A DNA stretch of 64,000 nucleotides from Bedellia somnulentella. Taxonomy: Eukaryota; Arthropoda; Insecta; Lepidoptera; Bedelliidae. The stretch covers positions 4,170,401 to 4,234,400 of the forward strand of contig OY755175.1 in the NCBI GenBank assembly GCA_963576735.1, in the 5' to 3' direction. The position numbers and the translations under genes were made by a program. Positions 9,502-19,379 of this stretch are shown in pieces (the stretch's first letter is position 1; every line of letters begins with the position of its first letter). Under the pieces are notes generated by a model. The model saw only the letters and a list, made by a program, of their open reading frames with translations. It ran no database searches and was not told the DNA's origin.

Positions 9502-12500
9502 CTTACTTACTTACTTACTTATACTCACGCCCATTGTTCCCATTGGGGTAGGCAGAGACTATCGATCGCCACTTTGTACGATCCTGACAAACCTCTCTAG
9601 CTTCGTTTACATCCATCAATCTTTTCATACATGCTCTTTTATTCTTCATACTTCGGACGCCAGCCTTTTTGAGCACACTCTCAATTTGGTCCAAGTGTGT
9701 TCTCCGTGGTCGTCCTCTACTCACATTACCTTCCACGTTGGCTCTATAGATCTCTTTCACCAATTTACTGTCATTCATCCTCTCTATGTGCCCAAACCAC
9801 CTTAACATTCCTTTCTCTATCTTGCACACTACGTCATCTTTCACACCTAAACGTTCACGAATTACACTATTTCTCACTCTGTCGCACAACCTTACATTAC
9901 ATATACTTCTGAGGGATCTCATTTCCACTGCATTCACTCTACTTTCATGCCTCTTTTGCCATGCCCAACATTCACTACCATACATCAGCGTAGGAACCAG
10001 TACAGCATTGTGAACTGCCATTCGCGCCTTTTCAGACAGGAACTGGCTCGACATTAGACTGTTTATGGCTCCATTTACCGCATTTCCCTTTTTTACTCTC
10101 CTTTCAATATCTTCCTCGCATTTTCCGTCCCTTGTAAACAAACTTCCCAGATATACAAACTCTTTCACTTGTTCCACTTTCTTGCCACCTATTGTAATCT
10201 CACATTCTGTCATACTTTCCTCTCTCTGGAAAACCATTGTCTTGGTTTTGTCCACATTCACTCGCATGCCCTTTCTTTCAAAAGACTTACACGCAATATT
10301 CACCATCTCTTGCAACTCATTTACCGTTGATGCAAGTAATACTTGATCGTCAGCGTATAAGAGGCATTTAATGATGAATCCTTCCATTCTCAGACCATAA
10401 TCACTTTCGCGTAGTTCTTTCAAACAGTCATCCATGAACAGATTGAAAAGCCACGGAGAAGCTACACAACCCTGACGTACACCCCTAGAGATTTCAAACC
10501 AGTCCGTGTTTTCTCCGTTTATTCTTACACATGCACTGGAACCCTCATAGAGTGACTCCAATGCACGTATAAGTTGGCTCCCCAAACCGAACTTAGACAA
10601 CACCTCCCACAAATTCTTTCTTACTACCCTATCATACGCCTTCTCCAGATCAATGAAGGTGCAATACACTTTTTGGTTCTTTGCTAAGAATTTTTCTGTG
10701 ATGCACCTTAAGGAGAAGATTTGATCCATACATCCCATTCCCTTTCTAAACCCTGCTTGCACATCCCAGATTTTCTCATCAGTTTCTTTCATCACTCTTT
10801 CAATCAATACCTTAGCATACAATTTACCGACAACACTAAGTAGGCTAATACCACGGTAGTTTTTTGCTACCTGGCGTGACCCTTTCCCTTTATATAGGGG
10901 CACTATCACCGCTCTGCACCAATCATTTGGTACTTTGCCAAGTGCCCAACACTTTCGAAAAAGGAAGAACAGCCAAGAAGCCACTAACCCTTTACCAGCC
11001 CTTAGCATTTCGATATTAACTCTATCATACCCTGCCGCTTTCCCTAATTTCATACATTTCATCGCTTTTACAATTTCTTCCATACTTATCACACTTTCAC
11101 ACATATCACCCAACACTTCGTTACAATTAATATTAATATCAATTGCTGAAGTAGTGGGGTCATCCTCTTTTTCAAAGAGACCCTCGAAATAATCCTTCCA
11201 TACCCTTTTTATTCTAATTCCATCAGTCATTAATTCACCTTTTTCATCCTTCATAACATTTGTACTGGTGTTTTGTGAAACTCCCCTTTCACGTCTGATA
11301 TATTTCCAAAACAATTTTTGATTGTTTTGGAAATTATTGGAGAGTTTCTTTTCACTCCATTCTTTCAGATCTCGCTTTTTCTGCTCTATTTTATTCTTAA
11401 CCATTCTCTTTATTCTCTTATATTCATCTTCAAATCTCTCAACTTCATCATCATTTATACACACATTCATCCGTTTACTAGCTTTGATTGCTAGTAAATC
11501 GAGCCAAGCTTTCTTCTTTTCATTCACTGCATCTTTCACATTTTTATCCCACCAACTAGCTGATGGTCTAATTTTCCTTTTGCTCACTCCACAAACTTCC
11601 GTCGCACATTCAACTAACGTAGATTTGAGCACACTCCATACATCTTCAATTTCCATTTCATCCGTCATTTCTACGCAACTCAGTCTTTCATCCAATTTCT
11701 TAACATATTCATCTCCTATTTTTTCATCTTCTACTAAATTTTCTACTCTTATTCTCGAAGGTTCAGTAGTTGGCACTCTAGTCCTATGACGCCACCGTTT
11801 GAACAGACCCCTTACTCGTGACACGACGAGGAAATGGTCTGTTCCCACGTTGACACCTCTATAGACTCTAGTGTCAACCACTTTTGATTTCAGTCTTTCA
11901 TCCACATTCACAAAATCTATCATACTTCTCTCGCTACCTCGTTGCCTTGTATACATGTGGATATCTTTGTGTTTAAACAATGTGTTAGTAACACAAAGAT
12001 CCCTCTCCAAACATACTTCAATCAATTTTTCCCCATTTTCATTCACTCTCTGATCCCCATATTTTCCTAATACTCGTTCACATCCGTTGCGTTTCACACC
12101 AACCCAACCATTAAAATCCCCTAACATAATTATCCTTTCATTCAAATCACACCCATTCACTACATCACCTAATAAATTCCAAAACTCTTCCCTCTGAGTT
12201 AGTGCTTTCGACATATCCGGCGCATAGACGCATATTATGCGTAACCGGATCAAACCCACTTTCAACTTAACCCAGAGGAGCCTTGGACTCACACACTCAT
12301 GCTCTGACATACATTGAACCATCCTTTCAGACATAAGAAGTCCCACTCCTTGGCAAGCTCTGATATTAGGGTCGACCCCCGACCAGATGGCAGTAATTGA
12401 TCCAAGTTGCGAGACCTCTTTTCCCTTACACTTCGTCTCATTTACACACAGCAAATCTAAATTCTTTTCTTTCATTACCAGGCATACTTCGTCTAACTTT

Positions 12501-12925
12501 TCTTGCATTCCTCCGCAAACATTCATCGTACTAAAGCGGGTCTCTCCAGCCCACTTTTCGCCCAATGAGAATCTATGACGTGATAAGTGGCGAGCTTTAT
12601 CGCCGTCTCCGTGTTGATTTTTATTTAAACACATGTGATTCCCACGAGTAGCTAGGGAAGCATTCTGTCCACTTTGTCAGAGCCCCGCTTGACAAAGCAA
12701 GGTTATTTAGTGCCCGGAGTTCACCAGGCTCCGGGACGTTGGCACGCTAGAGACCAGGCTCACCCCTGGCCACGCATCTATCAGCACGGCAGACCTTAGA
12801 TTGGTGTAAGGGCGAAGATGATAGAAGCCCTGAAGTCCCTTAGTCGACTCTTACGAAACACCCACGGGAAGAGATGGGGTAGTGCTATTCTATGCCGGCA
12901 CTACACAGCATATATCTATTATATA
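9502..12925 (-). mobile_element. Full-length L LINE with target-site duplication
   Basis: Whole element around the ORF. An 11-bp repeat TATAGTATCAA flanks it (9491-9501 and 12926-12936). The 5' UTR (12635 to ~12910) is GC-rich and starts near CTGTGTAGTGCCGGCA; its first ~80 bases resemble the start of the N repeats. The 3' end is short, GTGAGTATAAGT with (AAGT)n, with no poly(A). An intact target-site repeat together with an intact ORF points to a recent insertion. Confidence 0.9.
9515..12634 (-). CDS. Intact LINE polyprotein (endonuclease plus reverse transcriptase), RTE-type
   Basis: A single uninterrupted 1039-codon frame. The N-terminal AP-endonuclease domain covers about residues 35-270: TMNVCGG near 36, catalytic NET at 65-67, GDFNGW at 172-177, TDH at 265-267. 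A basic linker (300-500) precedes the reverse transcriptase at about 510-860: YKGKG near 582, QAGFRKG near 626, FIDLEKAYDR near 660, GVRQGC near 718 and the catalytic YADD at 760-763. A C-terminal region rich in Arg, Cys and Trp follows (MLRWFGHIERM, GRPRRTHLDQ). The single ORF of about 1000 residues, the lack of a separate ORF1 and the short microsatellite 3' end fit the RTE clade; clade assignment is by eye. With the target-site repeats this is probably a recent and possibly active copy. It lies in the first intron of the ODAD4-like gene, in the same orientation. Confidence 0.93.
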   Translation of the reverse strand: MCLNKNQHGDGDKARHLSRHRFSLGEKWAGETRFSTMNVCGGMQEKLDEVCLVMKEKNLDLLCVNETKCKGKEVSQLGSITAIWSGVDPNIRACQGVGLLMSERMVQCMSEHECVSPRLLWVKLKVGLIRLRIICVYAPDMSKALTQREEFWNLLGDVVNGCDLNERIIMLGDFNGWVGVKRNGCERVLGKYGDQRVNENGEKLIEVCLERDLCVTNTLFKHKDIHMYTRQRGSERSMIDFVNVDERLKSKVVDTRVYRGVNVGTDHFLVVSRVRGLFKRWRHRTRVPTTEPSRIRVENLVEDEKIGDEYVKKLDERLSCVEMTDEMEIEDVWSVLKSTLVECATEVCGVSKRKIRPSASWWDKNVKDAVNEKKKAWLDLLAIKASKRMNVCINDDEVERFEDEYKRIKRMVKNKIEQKKRDLKEWSEKKLSNNFQNNQKLFWKYIRRERGVSQNTSTNVMKDEKGELMTDGIRIKRVWKDYFEGLFEKEDDPTTSAIDININCNEVLGDMCESVISMEEIVKAMKCMKLGKAAGYDRVNIEMLRAGKGLVASWLFFLFRKCWALGKVPNDWCRAVIVPLYKGKGSRQVAKNYRGISLLSVVGKLYAKVLIERVMKETDEKIWDVQAGFRKGMGCMDQIFSLRCITEKFLAKNQKVYCTFIDLEKAYDRVVRKNLWEVLSKFGLGSQLIRALESLYEGSSACVRINGENTDWFEISRGVRQGCVASPWLFNLFMDDCLKELRESDYGLRMEGFIIKCLLYADDQVLLASTVNELQEMVNIACKSFERKGMRVNVDKTKTMVFQREESMTECEITIGGKKVEQVKEFVYLGSLFTRDGKCEEDIERRVKKGNAVNGAINSLMSSQFLSEKARMAVHNAVLVPTLMYGSECWAWQKRHESRVNAVEMRSLRSICNVRLCDRVRNSVIRERLGVKDDVVCKIEKGMLRWFGHIERMNDSKLVKEIYRANVEGNVSRGRPRRTHLDQIESVLKKAGVRSMKNKRACMKRLMDVNEAREVCQDRTKWRSIVSAYPNGNNGREYK

Positions 12926-12939
12926 TATAGTATCAAATA

Positions 12940-13130
12940 TTTTACATTTTGTAAAACTGAGTAAAGATCATTTTTTTAATGTAAATTTCTATGAAAGACA
13001 GTCGATAAAACATTAATGTTTATGTTTTAAATGTGTGCTTAAAGCAGATTTGACGACTGTTTCAATATCTACAGCTTTATATTACTATATTTTTTATCAT
13101 TATATAAGAATCACACCTGCATACATATTT
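12940..13130. other. Short spacer without recognised content
   Basis: AT-rich stretch between the target-site repeat of the intact LINE and the next N cluster. I see no gene, repeat or structural signal. Confidence 0.3.
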
Positions 13131-13690
13131 GTTATGGCAAGAAATCCGGCAGCCGGAGCCTCTGAATTAGATAAACCTCAGCTGCTTTTGGAAGTTGAGT
13201 GCGGAAAGGATGATAGACTATAGAATGGTTAGTGTAGATCTCTATTCACTCCCAAAATTCTCATCCGCCGGAAGAAATGGGTTAGTATTATTCAATGGCA
13301 AAACTGCACAGATGGGTAGACAGAACTTCGGAATATGAAATCCCTTAGCCACTTTTGGAAGTTGAGTGCGGAAAGGATGATAGACCATAGAATGGTTAGT
13401 GTAGATCTCTATTCACTCCCAAAATTCTCATCCGCCGGAAGAAATGGGTTAGTATTATTCAATGGCAAAACTGCACAGATGGGTAGACAGAACTTCGGAA
13501 TATGAAATCCCTTAGCCTCTTTTGGAAGTTGAGTGGGGTAAAGATTGTAAAATTAAGGATGTTGTTGATGGGTCTCCAACCGCATCGCCCAAAAATCACT
13601 TATAAAGCCCCTCAACTTTTAGTCGCCTCTTACGATCACCCATAGGTAGAAATGGGGCTCTGATATTCTAAGCCGACATTAGACAGCTTT
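13130..13690 (-). repeat. N repeat with internal 167-bp tandem expansion
   Basis: Diverged N whose middle is repeated with a period of 167 bp: CTTTTGGAAGTTGAG recurs at 13185, 13352 and 13519. The first two periods are almost identical. The last copy runs on into an ordinary N 5' end (GCCGACATTAGACAGC on plus). Confidence 0.75.
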
Positions 13691-13824
13691 TGTATCAATA
13701 AAAATAGTGAGAACAACTTTAGACTGTAGGCTTTCATCACAAAAGAACGTGGAAAGCAAAGAGATTGTAGCAGAGTCACGCAATAGGTGCCTACTGATTT
13801 TTTCTGATACTATATACGGCTGAT

Positions 13825-14110
13825 AGTATTTTTAACACGCTTATATTAGTTTCACCTGTACGTATGTGTCTAAGTATGTACGTATGTAACCGACTCCTTT
13901 ATACTCGATTTTGACCAACTTTAAACGGACCGATTTAAATTAAAATTTGTACACTTATCGAGAATTAGGGACAGTATAATAATTTTATAGTTTCATGCCA
14001 TTATCCTGATTAGGGTCGCCAGGATTAAATAATTTTAAATGATTGAGTACTAAAAAGTTAAAAATAAAATTATAGTTTAAAAAAGCTAATAAACACGCTT
14101 ATAAAGCACA
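13825..14110. repeat. Degenerate dispersed repeat
   Basis: Contains AACACGCTTATATTAG and TGTAACCGACTCCTTTATAC, followed by an AT-rich section ending near AAACACGCTTATAAAGC. It resembles a repeat I remember as common in moths and butterflies, but no second copy is present here to confirm it. Confidence 0.35.
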
Positions 14111-14152
14111 TCAAACTAAAAATTAAAAAATAGTTTCTTATACAAGCTGAAA

Positions 14153-14311
14153 AACGGCGATAGGCCTGCCCCCTATCACATGAGTACACTGTCCATGCAA
14201 ACGTGGGTACTCTGAACACCAGGTGACAAAGTCACGTGATGTTCAGAAGTATTAGTACCTCTGCCAACCCCTTCGGGGATATTCGGCGTGAACGTTTATG
14301 TTATGTTATGT
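14153..14311 (+). mobile_element. 5'-truncated S SINE
   Basis: Carries the 3' half of S only (GGCGATAGGCCTGCCCCC to GTTTATG and (TTATG)n). A 12-bp target-site repeat TACAAGCTGAAA (14141-14152 and 14312-14323) shows that it inserted in truncated form, as expected for target-primed reverse transcription. Confidence 0.85.
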
Positions 14312-14351
14312 TACAAGCTGAAAGCGGTAATGAACAAAAAGTATTGGTATT

Positions 14352-14610
14352 GCTGTGTAGTGTCGGCTTAGAATAACACTACCCCATTTCTTCCGGTGGG
14401 TGTACGTAAGAGGCGACTAACGGTATTGGGGCTTTTAAGGGATTTTTGGGCGATGCGGTTGGAGACCCATCACCAACAACCTTTACTTTACCATCTTTTC
14501 CGCACTTAACTTTCCAAAAGTGGTTGAGGAATTTCTAATTCCTTAGCTCTGGCTACCCCTTCCAGGGATTTATAGCAGTGAGTATATGTATGTATGTATG
14601 TATATATGTA
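14352..14610 (+). repeat. N repeat, complete
   Basis: Full-length plus-strand copy from GCTGTGTAGTGTCGGC to a tail of five (TATG)-like units. Confidence 0.88.
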
Positions 14611-14677
14611 AAAAAGCGTGGGGCGCTCTGTGGCATATTATTCGTTTTTTTTCGCACCACGTTTTTTCACAATAGTA

Positions 14678-14815
14678 GAATAGAATAGGATAGAATAAAT
14701 CTTTCAAATTTACAAAAAAAATAATATGATCAAACAGTTTACAATGAGGTACAATTGGCGGTCTTATCGCTAAAAGCGATCTCTTCTAGACAACCTTTGA
14801 AAGGTGAGATCGATA
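14678..14815 (-). mobile_element. CR1-like LINE 3' end
   Basis: Uninterrupted copy of the fragment split at 3592-3667/4240-4325. On the minus strand it runs through GAGATCGCTTTTAGCGATAA and CCGCCAATTGTACC to an (ATTCT)n tail. Only the 3' UTR is left. Confidence 0.6.
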
Positions 14816-14829
14816 AATTAATTATTTGG

Positions 14830-15480
14830 GTAGATGCACAAAACAAGGCCAAAAAAAACCTAATAATCTATTAAGCTTACTTAAAACTAACTTGTTTAAT
14901 TTATATTAATCATACTAAATAATATAGATATTTAACGAATATGAACACATACATATATAACTACATACTTTTATAAATACAAGCAATACAAATACCAAAA
15001 AAAATACACATATACAGTGATATTTTCGAGAAGGTGTAATAATAACACACTCACGTTAAGTCAAATACTTTAAGTATTTTCAATTTAGACACGCGGCATA
15101 GCTAGCACGAGTGACCTTTTAACTAGATATAGCGTCGTATAAAACGGGAGTCATACGTTTCACCGAAAAAATATTTGAGTGGTACGCCAGCTCGAAAGTA
15201 CGTGAATTCGAAAGCCGCCAGCTCGAAAGACGTTGGCGCGAATCACGTTTCACCGAAAATCTTTCGCAATGGATTATCAGTTTGAGAAGCAGATTATAAT
15301 TAATGTCTTAATCTTATTAATATTAAACATATTTTCTTTGAAGGTACTTTGATTTTTTAGTTATTGATGTTATTTGCATCCACCCTCAGTAAAATATCTA
15401 CGCTTATTGGAAAATCACCTAGCTACCTACCTAAACTTACCTACAAGACCCAAAAAAGTAGCCAGAGCCACAAAATTAGA
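14830..15480. other. Intron stretch with a short direct repeat
   Basis: AT-rich intron sequence. At 15165-15270 the phrase ACGTTTCACCGAAAA occurs twice and CCAGCTCGAAAG occurs twice, which may mark a decayed small repeat. No gene seen. Confidence 0.3.
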
Positions 15481-15483
15481 TAT

Positions 15484-15726
15484 CATACATACATATACTC
15501 ATGGCTATAAATCACTAAAATGGGTAGCCAGGGAGAGAGAATTAGTAATTCCTCAGCAAATTTTTGAAAGTTATGTGGTGAAAAGATAGTAAAATAAAGG
15601 TTGTTGGTGATGGGTCTTCTACCGCATCGCCCAAAAAGCCTTTAAAACCCCAATACCCTTAGTCACTTTTTCGTACACCCGCGGAAAGAAATGGGGTAGT
15701 GCCATTCTAAACCGATACTAAACAGC
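15484..15726 (-). repeat. N repeat, diverged
   Basis: Full-length but more diverged copy, with GCTGTTTAGTATCGG at its 5' end and CATGAGTATATGTATG at its tail. Confidence 0.8.
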
Positions 15727-15995
15727 ATCTGTTTTTTGCTTAAACTTAATTTTTAGTACAATGAAATGAAACTCTAACTATTGTTTCTTTGCCATTTAAT
15801 CGTAGCGTAAAAAAATCAATATAAAACTATATATGTTCGAAAATATTAAATGAAAAATATTAAGTTGATATAGAAAATAGGTAAACTCCTGCCATCATCT
15901 TACAACAAGATAACAAAAATTTCAACAAAAAAATCCTATATAAGAAACATTGTTTTGACAAAACATAAACAAAAAAATCATAAAACGCTCCTGAA

Positions 15996-16133
15996 GGGCA
16001 AGCACGAGCGCTATGTTATCGACACGATAACGGTTAGAACGAGATGGCACTATACGATACTAAGTTAGTGCGTAAGAGATAGCTGCTTTATCCCACGCGA
16101 TAACTAGTTTAAACACCGCTCGTACTAGCCGGG
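15996..16133. mobile_element. Small TIR element (MITE-like)
   Basis: A 138-bp block ending CGCTCGTACTAGCCGGG, with the diverged inverted partner GGGCAAGCACGAGCG at the other end. Its whole length matches 22462-22594 in opposite orientation. It lies about 50 bases inside the first intron of the ODAD4-like gene. Confidence 0.75.
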
Positions 16134-16185
16134 CTGATACGTGAACAAGAAAACACTCCGTAGTCATTAGACAATATACACTTAC

Positions 16186-16311
16186 TTTAGCTAATGCTTG
16201 CAGCGCTCTGTCATAGTTTCCGTTTTTCAGATGTCCGTTGGCTTCGTCTCGATACTTCTTTGCTTCAAGAGGGTTACTGGGAGGCTTCTCAGGTTCTTTG
16301 TTACGCCCCAT
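16186..16311 (-). CDS. ODAD4: ODAD4/TTC25-like protein, first coding exon
   Basis: Encodes 42 residues from ATG to a strong phase-0 donor AAA|GTAAGT. The exon begins about 10 bases before the ATG after a good acceptor (GTTCTTTCAG, 16322-16324), so a non-coding upstream exon is likely but not identified. The peptide has a Pro/Lys-rich start (MGRNKEPEKPPSNP) and then YRDEANGHLKNGNYDRALQA, the first helix of a TPR. Spliced to the exon at 8359 it reads ...ALQALAK-AIELAPEEK..., a canonical TPR1. With the last exon this gives a 211-residue protein. The ~7.8-kb intron holds the intact L LINE, several N copies, a T SINE fragment and the alternative exon at 8762-9247. Confidence 0.75.
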
Positions 16312-16421
16312 GTTGAGTCAGCTGAAAGAACATACTTTTTACGACTTGAATAGAAATGTTTCTTTAAGAGTCACTGCAATATGTCCCTATTAGCTAGATT
16401 ATTGACAATAGTTTAGTAGAA

Positions 16422-16670
16422 TTACATACATACATACATATACGCACGGCTATAAATCCCTAAAAGATAGCCAGAGCTAAGGAATTAGAAATTCCTCAGC
16501 CACTTTTGGAAAGTTGTGTGGGGAAAAGATGGTAAAATAAAGGTTGTTGGTGATGGGTCTCCAACCGCATCGCCCAAAAATCCCTTAAAAGCCCCCAATA
16601 CCGTTAGTCGCCTCTTACGTACACCCACCGGAAGAATGGGGTAGTGCTATTCGAAGCCGACACTACACAG
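16422..16670 (-). repeat. N repeat, complete, with target-site repeat
   Basis: Full-length copy flanked by a 13-bp direct repeat TAGTTTAGTAGAA (16409-16421 and 16671-16683). It lies just upstream of the first coding exon of the ODAD4-like gene. Confidence 0.92.
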
Positions 16671-17028
16671 TAGTTTAGTAGAAGTCAATAAAATTTATTA
16701 CTAATTCTGACTTATGTTTAGAAACTATGTCAGTTGAAATAAGCAATATTTGGTGATATACTATTGGAGTAAATAGCTAAAATGACACTTCCAAGTATAT
16801 TAGGCTCCAATATGCAACCTAATATCATTTCTTCTCGAAAAGTGGTTTGGTAATCCTCATATTACCTAGCAATATATCGCGTAAGTTTGAAGGAGTTTAC
16901 TTCTATGTTTTTGTTGTATTAGAATGCCATACCCCTCTAAAGCGTAGTTTGGAGTCATTTATTTGTGTAAATAAGTTTGCTTTGTATTGATTTTGTAATT
17001 TAATTGTGAGATGTAAAAGAAATTTATT

Positions 17029-17127
17029 GCTCCATTTACCGCATTGCCCTATTTTGCTGTTTTTTTATGTCTTCATCACACTCTCCACCCCTAATAAAGA
17101 AACTTTCCATGTATAGAAACTCTTACA
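17029..17127 (-). mobile_element. Internal fragment of an L LINE
   Basis: About 100 bp matching the region just after YADD in L (compare 23361-23450: GCTCCATTTACCGCATT...). Degenerate and without tail, so it is a remnant. Confidence 0.6.
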
Positions 17128-17332
17128 CACATTTATATACTTACGGCTTTAAATCCCTAGAAATATAATTCCTCAGCCACTTTAGGAAGTTAACTGGGGA
17201 AAATATGGCTAAGTAAAAGTGCCCACCGCATAGCCCAAAAATCACTTAAAAAGCCCCAATACCATGAGTCACCTCTTACGAACACCCACGGGAGGGAATG
17301 GAGTAGTGTTCTTCTAAGCCGACATTAAACAG
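17127..17332 (-). repeat. N repeat with internal deletion
   Basis: Both ends are present, but about 40 bp around the GGGGTAGCCAGAGC segment are missing. It directly follows an L fragment. Confidence 0.75.
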
Positions 17333-17339
17333 CTAAAGC

Positions 17340-17955
17340 TTAGAAAGAAGAAAGAAGAAAAATTGTTTGTTTGGCACACAATAATAAAATACAGAGTAAA
17401 TTTACAACAATAAAAAAAAATGCACCAAAAAGGCACTTCTTATATAATATAACTGTGAAATACAACAAAGGTAGTTTCTTTAATTTGTTCTGTTATCTGA
17501 CTTCGATGTTCGTGTTCAGTGGTAAACGTTTCTCGGTTCCATTTGCGAATGAATGTCGCAAACTTTTATCGAGACGAAATAATCGCTAATTTCATTATTT
17601 TTTGCGGTTCTAAAACCGGGGAATTGGCGGTTCGCGTGCAAGCTCTATGTAGCCCGGCCCGCCCATTGTGCTGCCTGCCTGATTTCAGTACTGAAATTCA
17701 CTGGCATTTACATATCTTTGGTTCTAAGAGTTTTTTTGCATTAGTTAATCGAATATAGTTAGTAATAATACGTTTGTTAATTTTTTGCACAATAAATGTT
17801 ATGAATTACTCATTTAGTATTTATTTGCGTGAACCTATATATTGATTTATCCTGTTAAATTCCAAAGACGTAATGAAGATATTGCAATTATAGATAAGAT
17901 CTTAGATTATTTGAACTGACGCTCAATATGCTATGAAAGTGGAATTTTGACCAAC
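17340..17955. other. Intergenic stretch without recognised gene
   Basis: Mostly AT-rich. 17600-17700 is locally GC-richer (GTAGCCCGGCCCGCCC), but no frame there has recognisable content. Confidence 0.3.
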
Positions 17956-17959
17956 AGTA

Positions 17960-18037
17960 TATATGTCGCAGCCAACTGGTTAAACCAGCTAGCTGCTTTG
18001 TCAGCTGGCTGATTTGTCCAGTTGGCTGCGACATATA
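17960..18037. repeat. 20-bp perfect inverted repeat with structured loop
   Basis: TATATGTCGCAGCCAACTGG (17960-17979) pairs perfectly with 18018-18037 across 38 bases. The loop itself contains CAGCTAGCTG (a perfect palindrome) and CAGCTGGCTG. Probably a very small foldback element; function unknown. Confidence 0.8.
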
Positions 18038-18199
18038 AACAGCGTAAATAAGTTAAATTCCTGCTTTATAGACAGATAGATACCATTTACACTACCGCAA
18101 GTCTTAGATAAAAATATAATTTTCGTGTAATGTATTTTGAAAGATTCAGAGAAATTATTGGTATTAGATCTTATTCTAAGTGACAATTAATAGTAAGTA

Positions 18200-18457
18200 A
18201 GTACATACATATACATACATACATATACTCACGGCTATAAATCCCTTAACGGGGTAGCCAGAGCTTTGGAGTGAAAATTTCCTCAGCCACTTTTGGAAGT
18301 TGATTGGGAAAAGATGGTTTTAATAAATATTTTTGGTGACGGGTCTCCAACCACATCGCCCAAAAGTCACTTAAAAAGCCCTATGACCTTAGTCGCCTCT
18401 TACGATCACCCACAGGTAGAAATGGGGTAGTGTTATTCTAAGCCGACACTACACGGC
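18200..18457 (-). repeat. N repeat, complete
   Basis: Full-length ACGGGG-subfamily copy with 5' end GCCGTGTAGTGTCGGC and a long (TATG)-type tail. Confidence 0.88.
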
Positions 18458-18459
18458 AA

Positions 18460-19120
18460 TAAGTAAAAATATAAGTAAGTAAAAATATTTATTTGGCAAA
18501 GATGCAAAATTACAAACAGTAATCATAATTTAAGTAAGGTTTTGGCTCAGCATAAAATGTACCCAGCCACATGCCATTTCATTTGTAAGTCTCGTAGAAA
18601 TCAGAATAGATCACACAAAAAAGCATTTCCATGTCTTATACCATTTAAGTGGACGACAGTTACTAAGTTATGAATTATCACGTGACTTTTTAAACATCAA
18701 TTTCTCACGAATGTTCGTGACCTTAACCAAGTTATTTTATTTCTTTACTTACTCATTTAATTCCGCTTTCAATTAATCACTAGCTCAGAAGTCTAGCTTC
18801 GAATTGGACGAATAAAAATAACGTTTTTCGCGTAATACTAAGTAATATTTCATTACTGAGACGGGTGGTGCCAAGACTGCCAAGTTACAAACTATTAGGT
18901 TAATCGACATTTTCAGCGTTCACTATCTATCTGGCCTGATTCTAAAACGCCTGATTGTGTATACGGTTACGAACTTAAGTTAATTAATAAAATATAAGAA
19001 AGTTTGCAGGTTTATTTTTAGCTACTCTTTACGTGAAGGATGTTGTTCTATATTAATTAGGATTAAAATGGTAATAATCATCGAGTTGGTGTTAAAATCC
19101 ACAGTATTAGTATTTATTTT
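18460..19120. other. Intergenic stretch without recognised gene
   Basis: 18490-18600 weakly resembles 58040-58170 (TTTGGCAAA... with GGCTCAGCAT), possibly two old LINE ends. Otherwise nothing stands out. Confidence 0.25.
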
Positions 19121-19121
19121 A

Positions 19122-19377
19122 TTACATACATGCATATATTATATACTCACGGACATAAATCCCAAAAAGGAGTAGCCAGAGCTTCAGAGCTAGAAACACC
19201 TTATCCATAGTTGGAAGTAAATAGGGGAGAAGATGTTAGAAATAAAGTATCGTTGTTGATGGGTCTCCAACCGCATCGCCAAAAAACCAGGCCCCACACA
19301 CTTAGTCGCTTCTTACGACACCCGTGGGTAGAAAGGGGTAGTGAGATAGGGACATTCTAAGGCGGCACTACACGGCA
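19122..19377 (-). repeat. N repeat, diverged
   Basis: Complete but diverged copy with GCCGTGTAGTGCCGCC at its 5' end and a shortened CGCCAAAAAACC segment. Confidence 0.8.
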
Positions 19378-19379
19378 TA

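Noticed and set aside
18490..18600. Weak similarity to 58040-58170 (GGCTCAGCAT shared)
   Set aside because: Too short and diverged to define a family by eye; may be old LINE ends.
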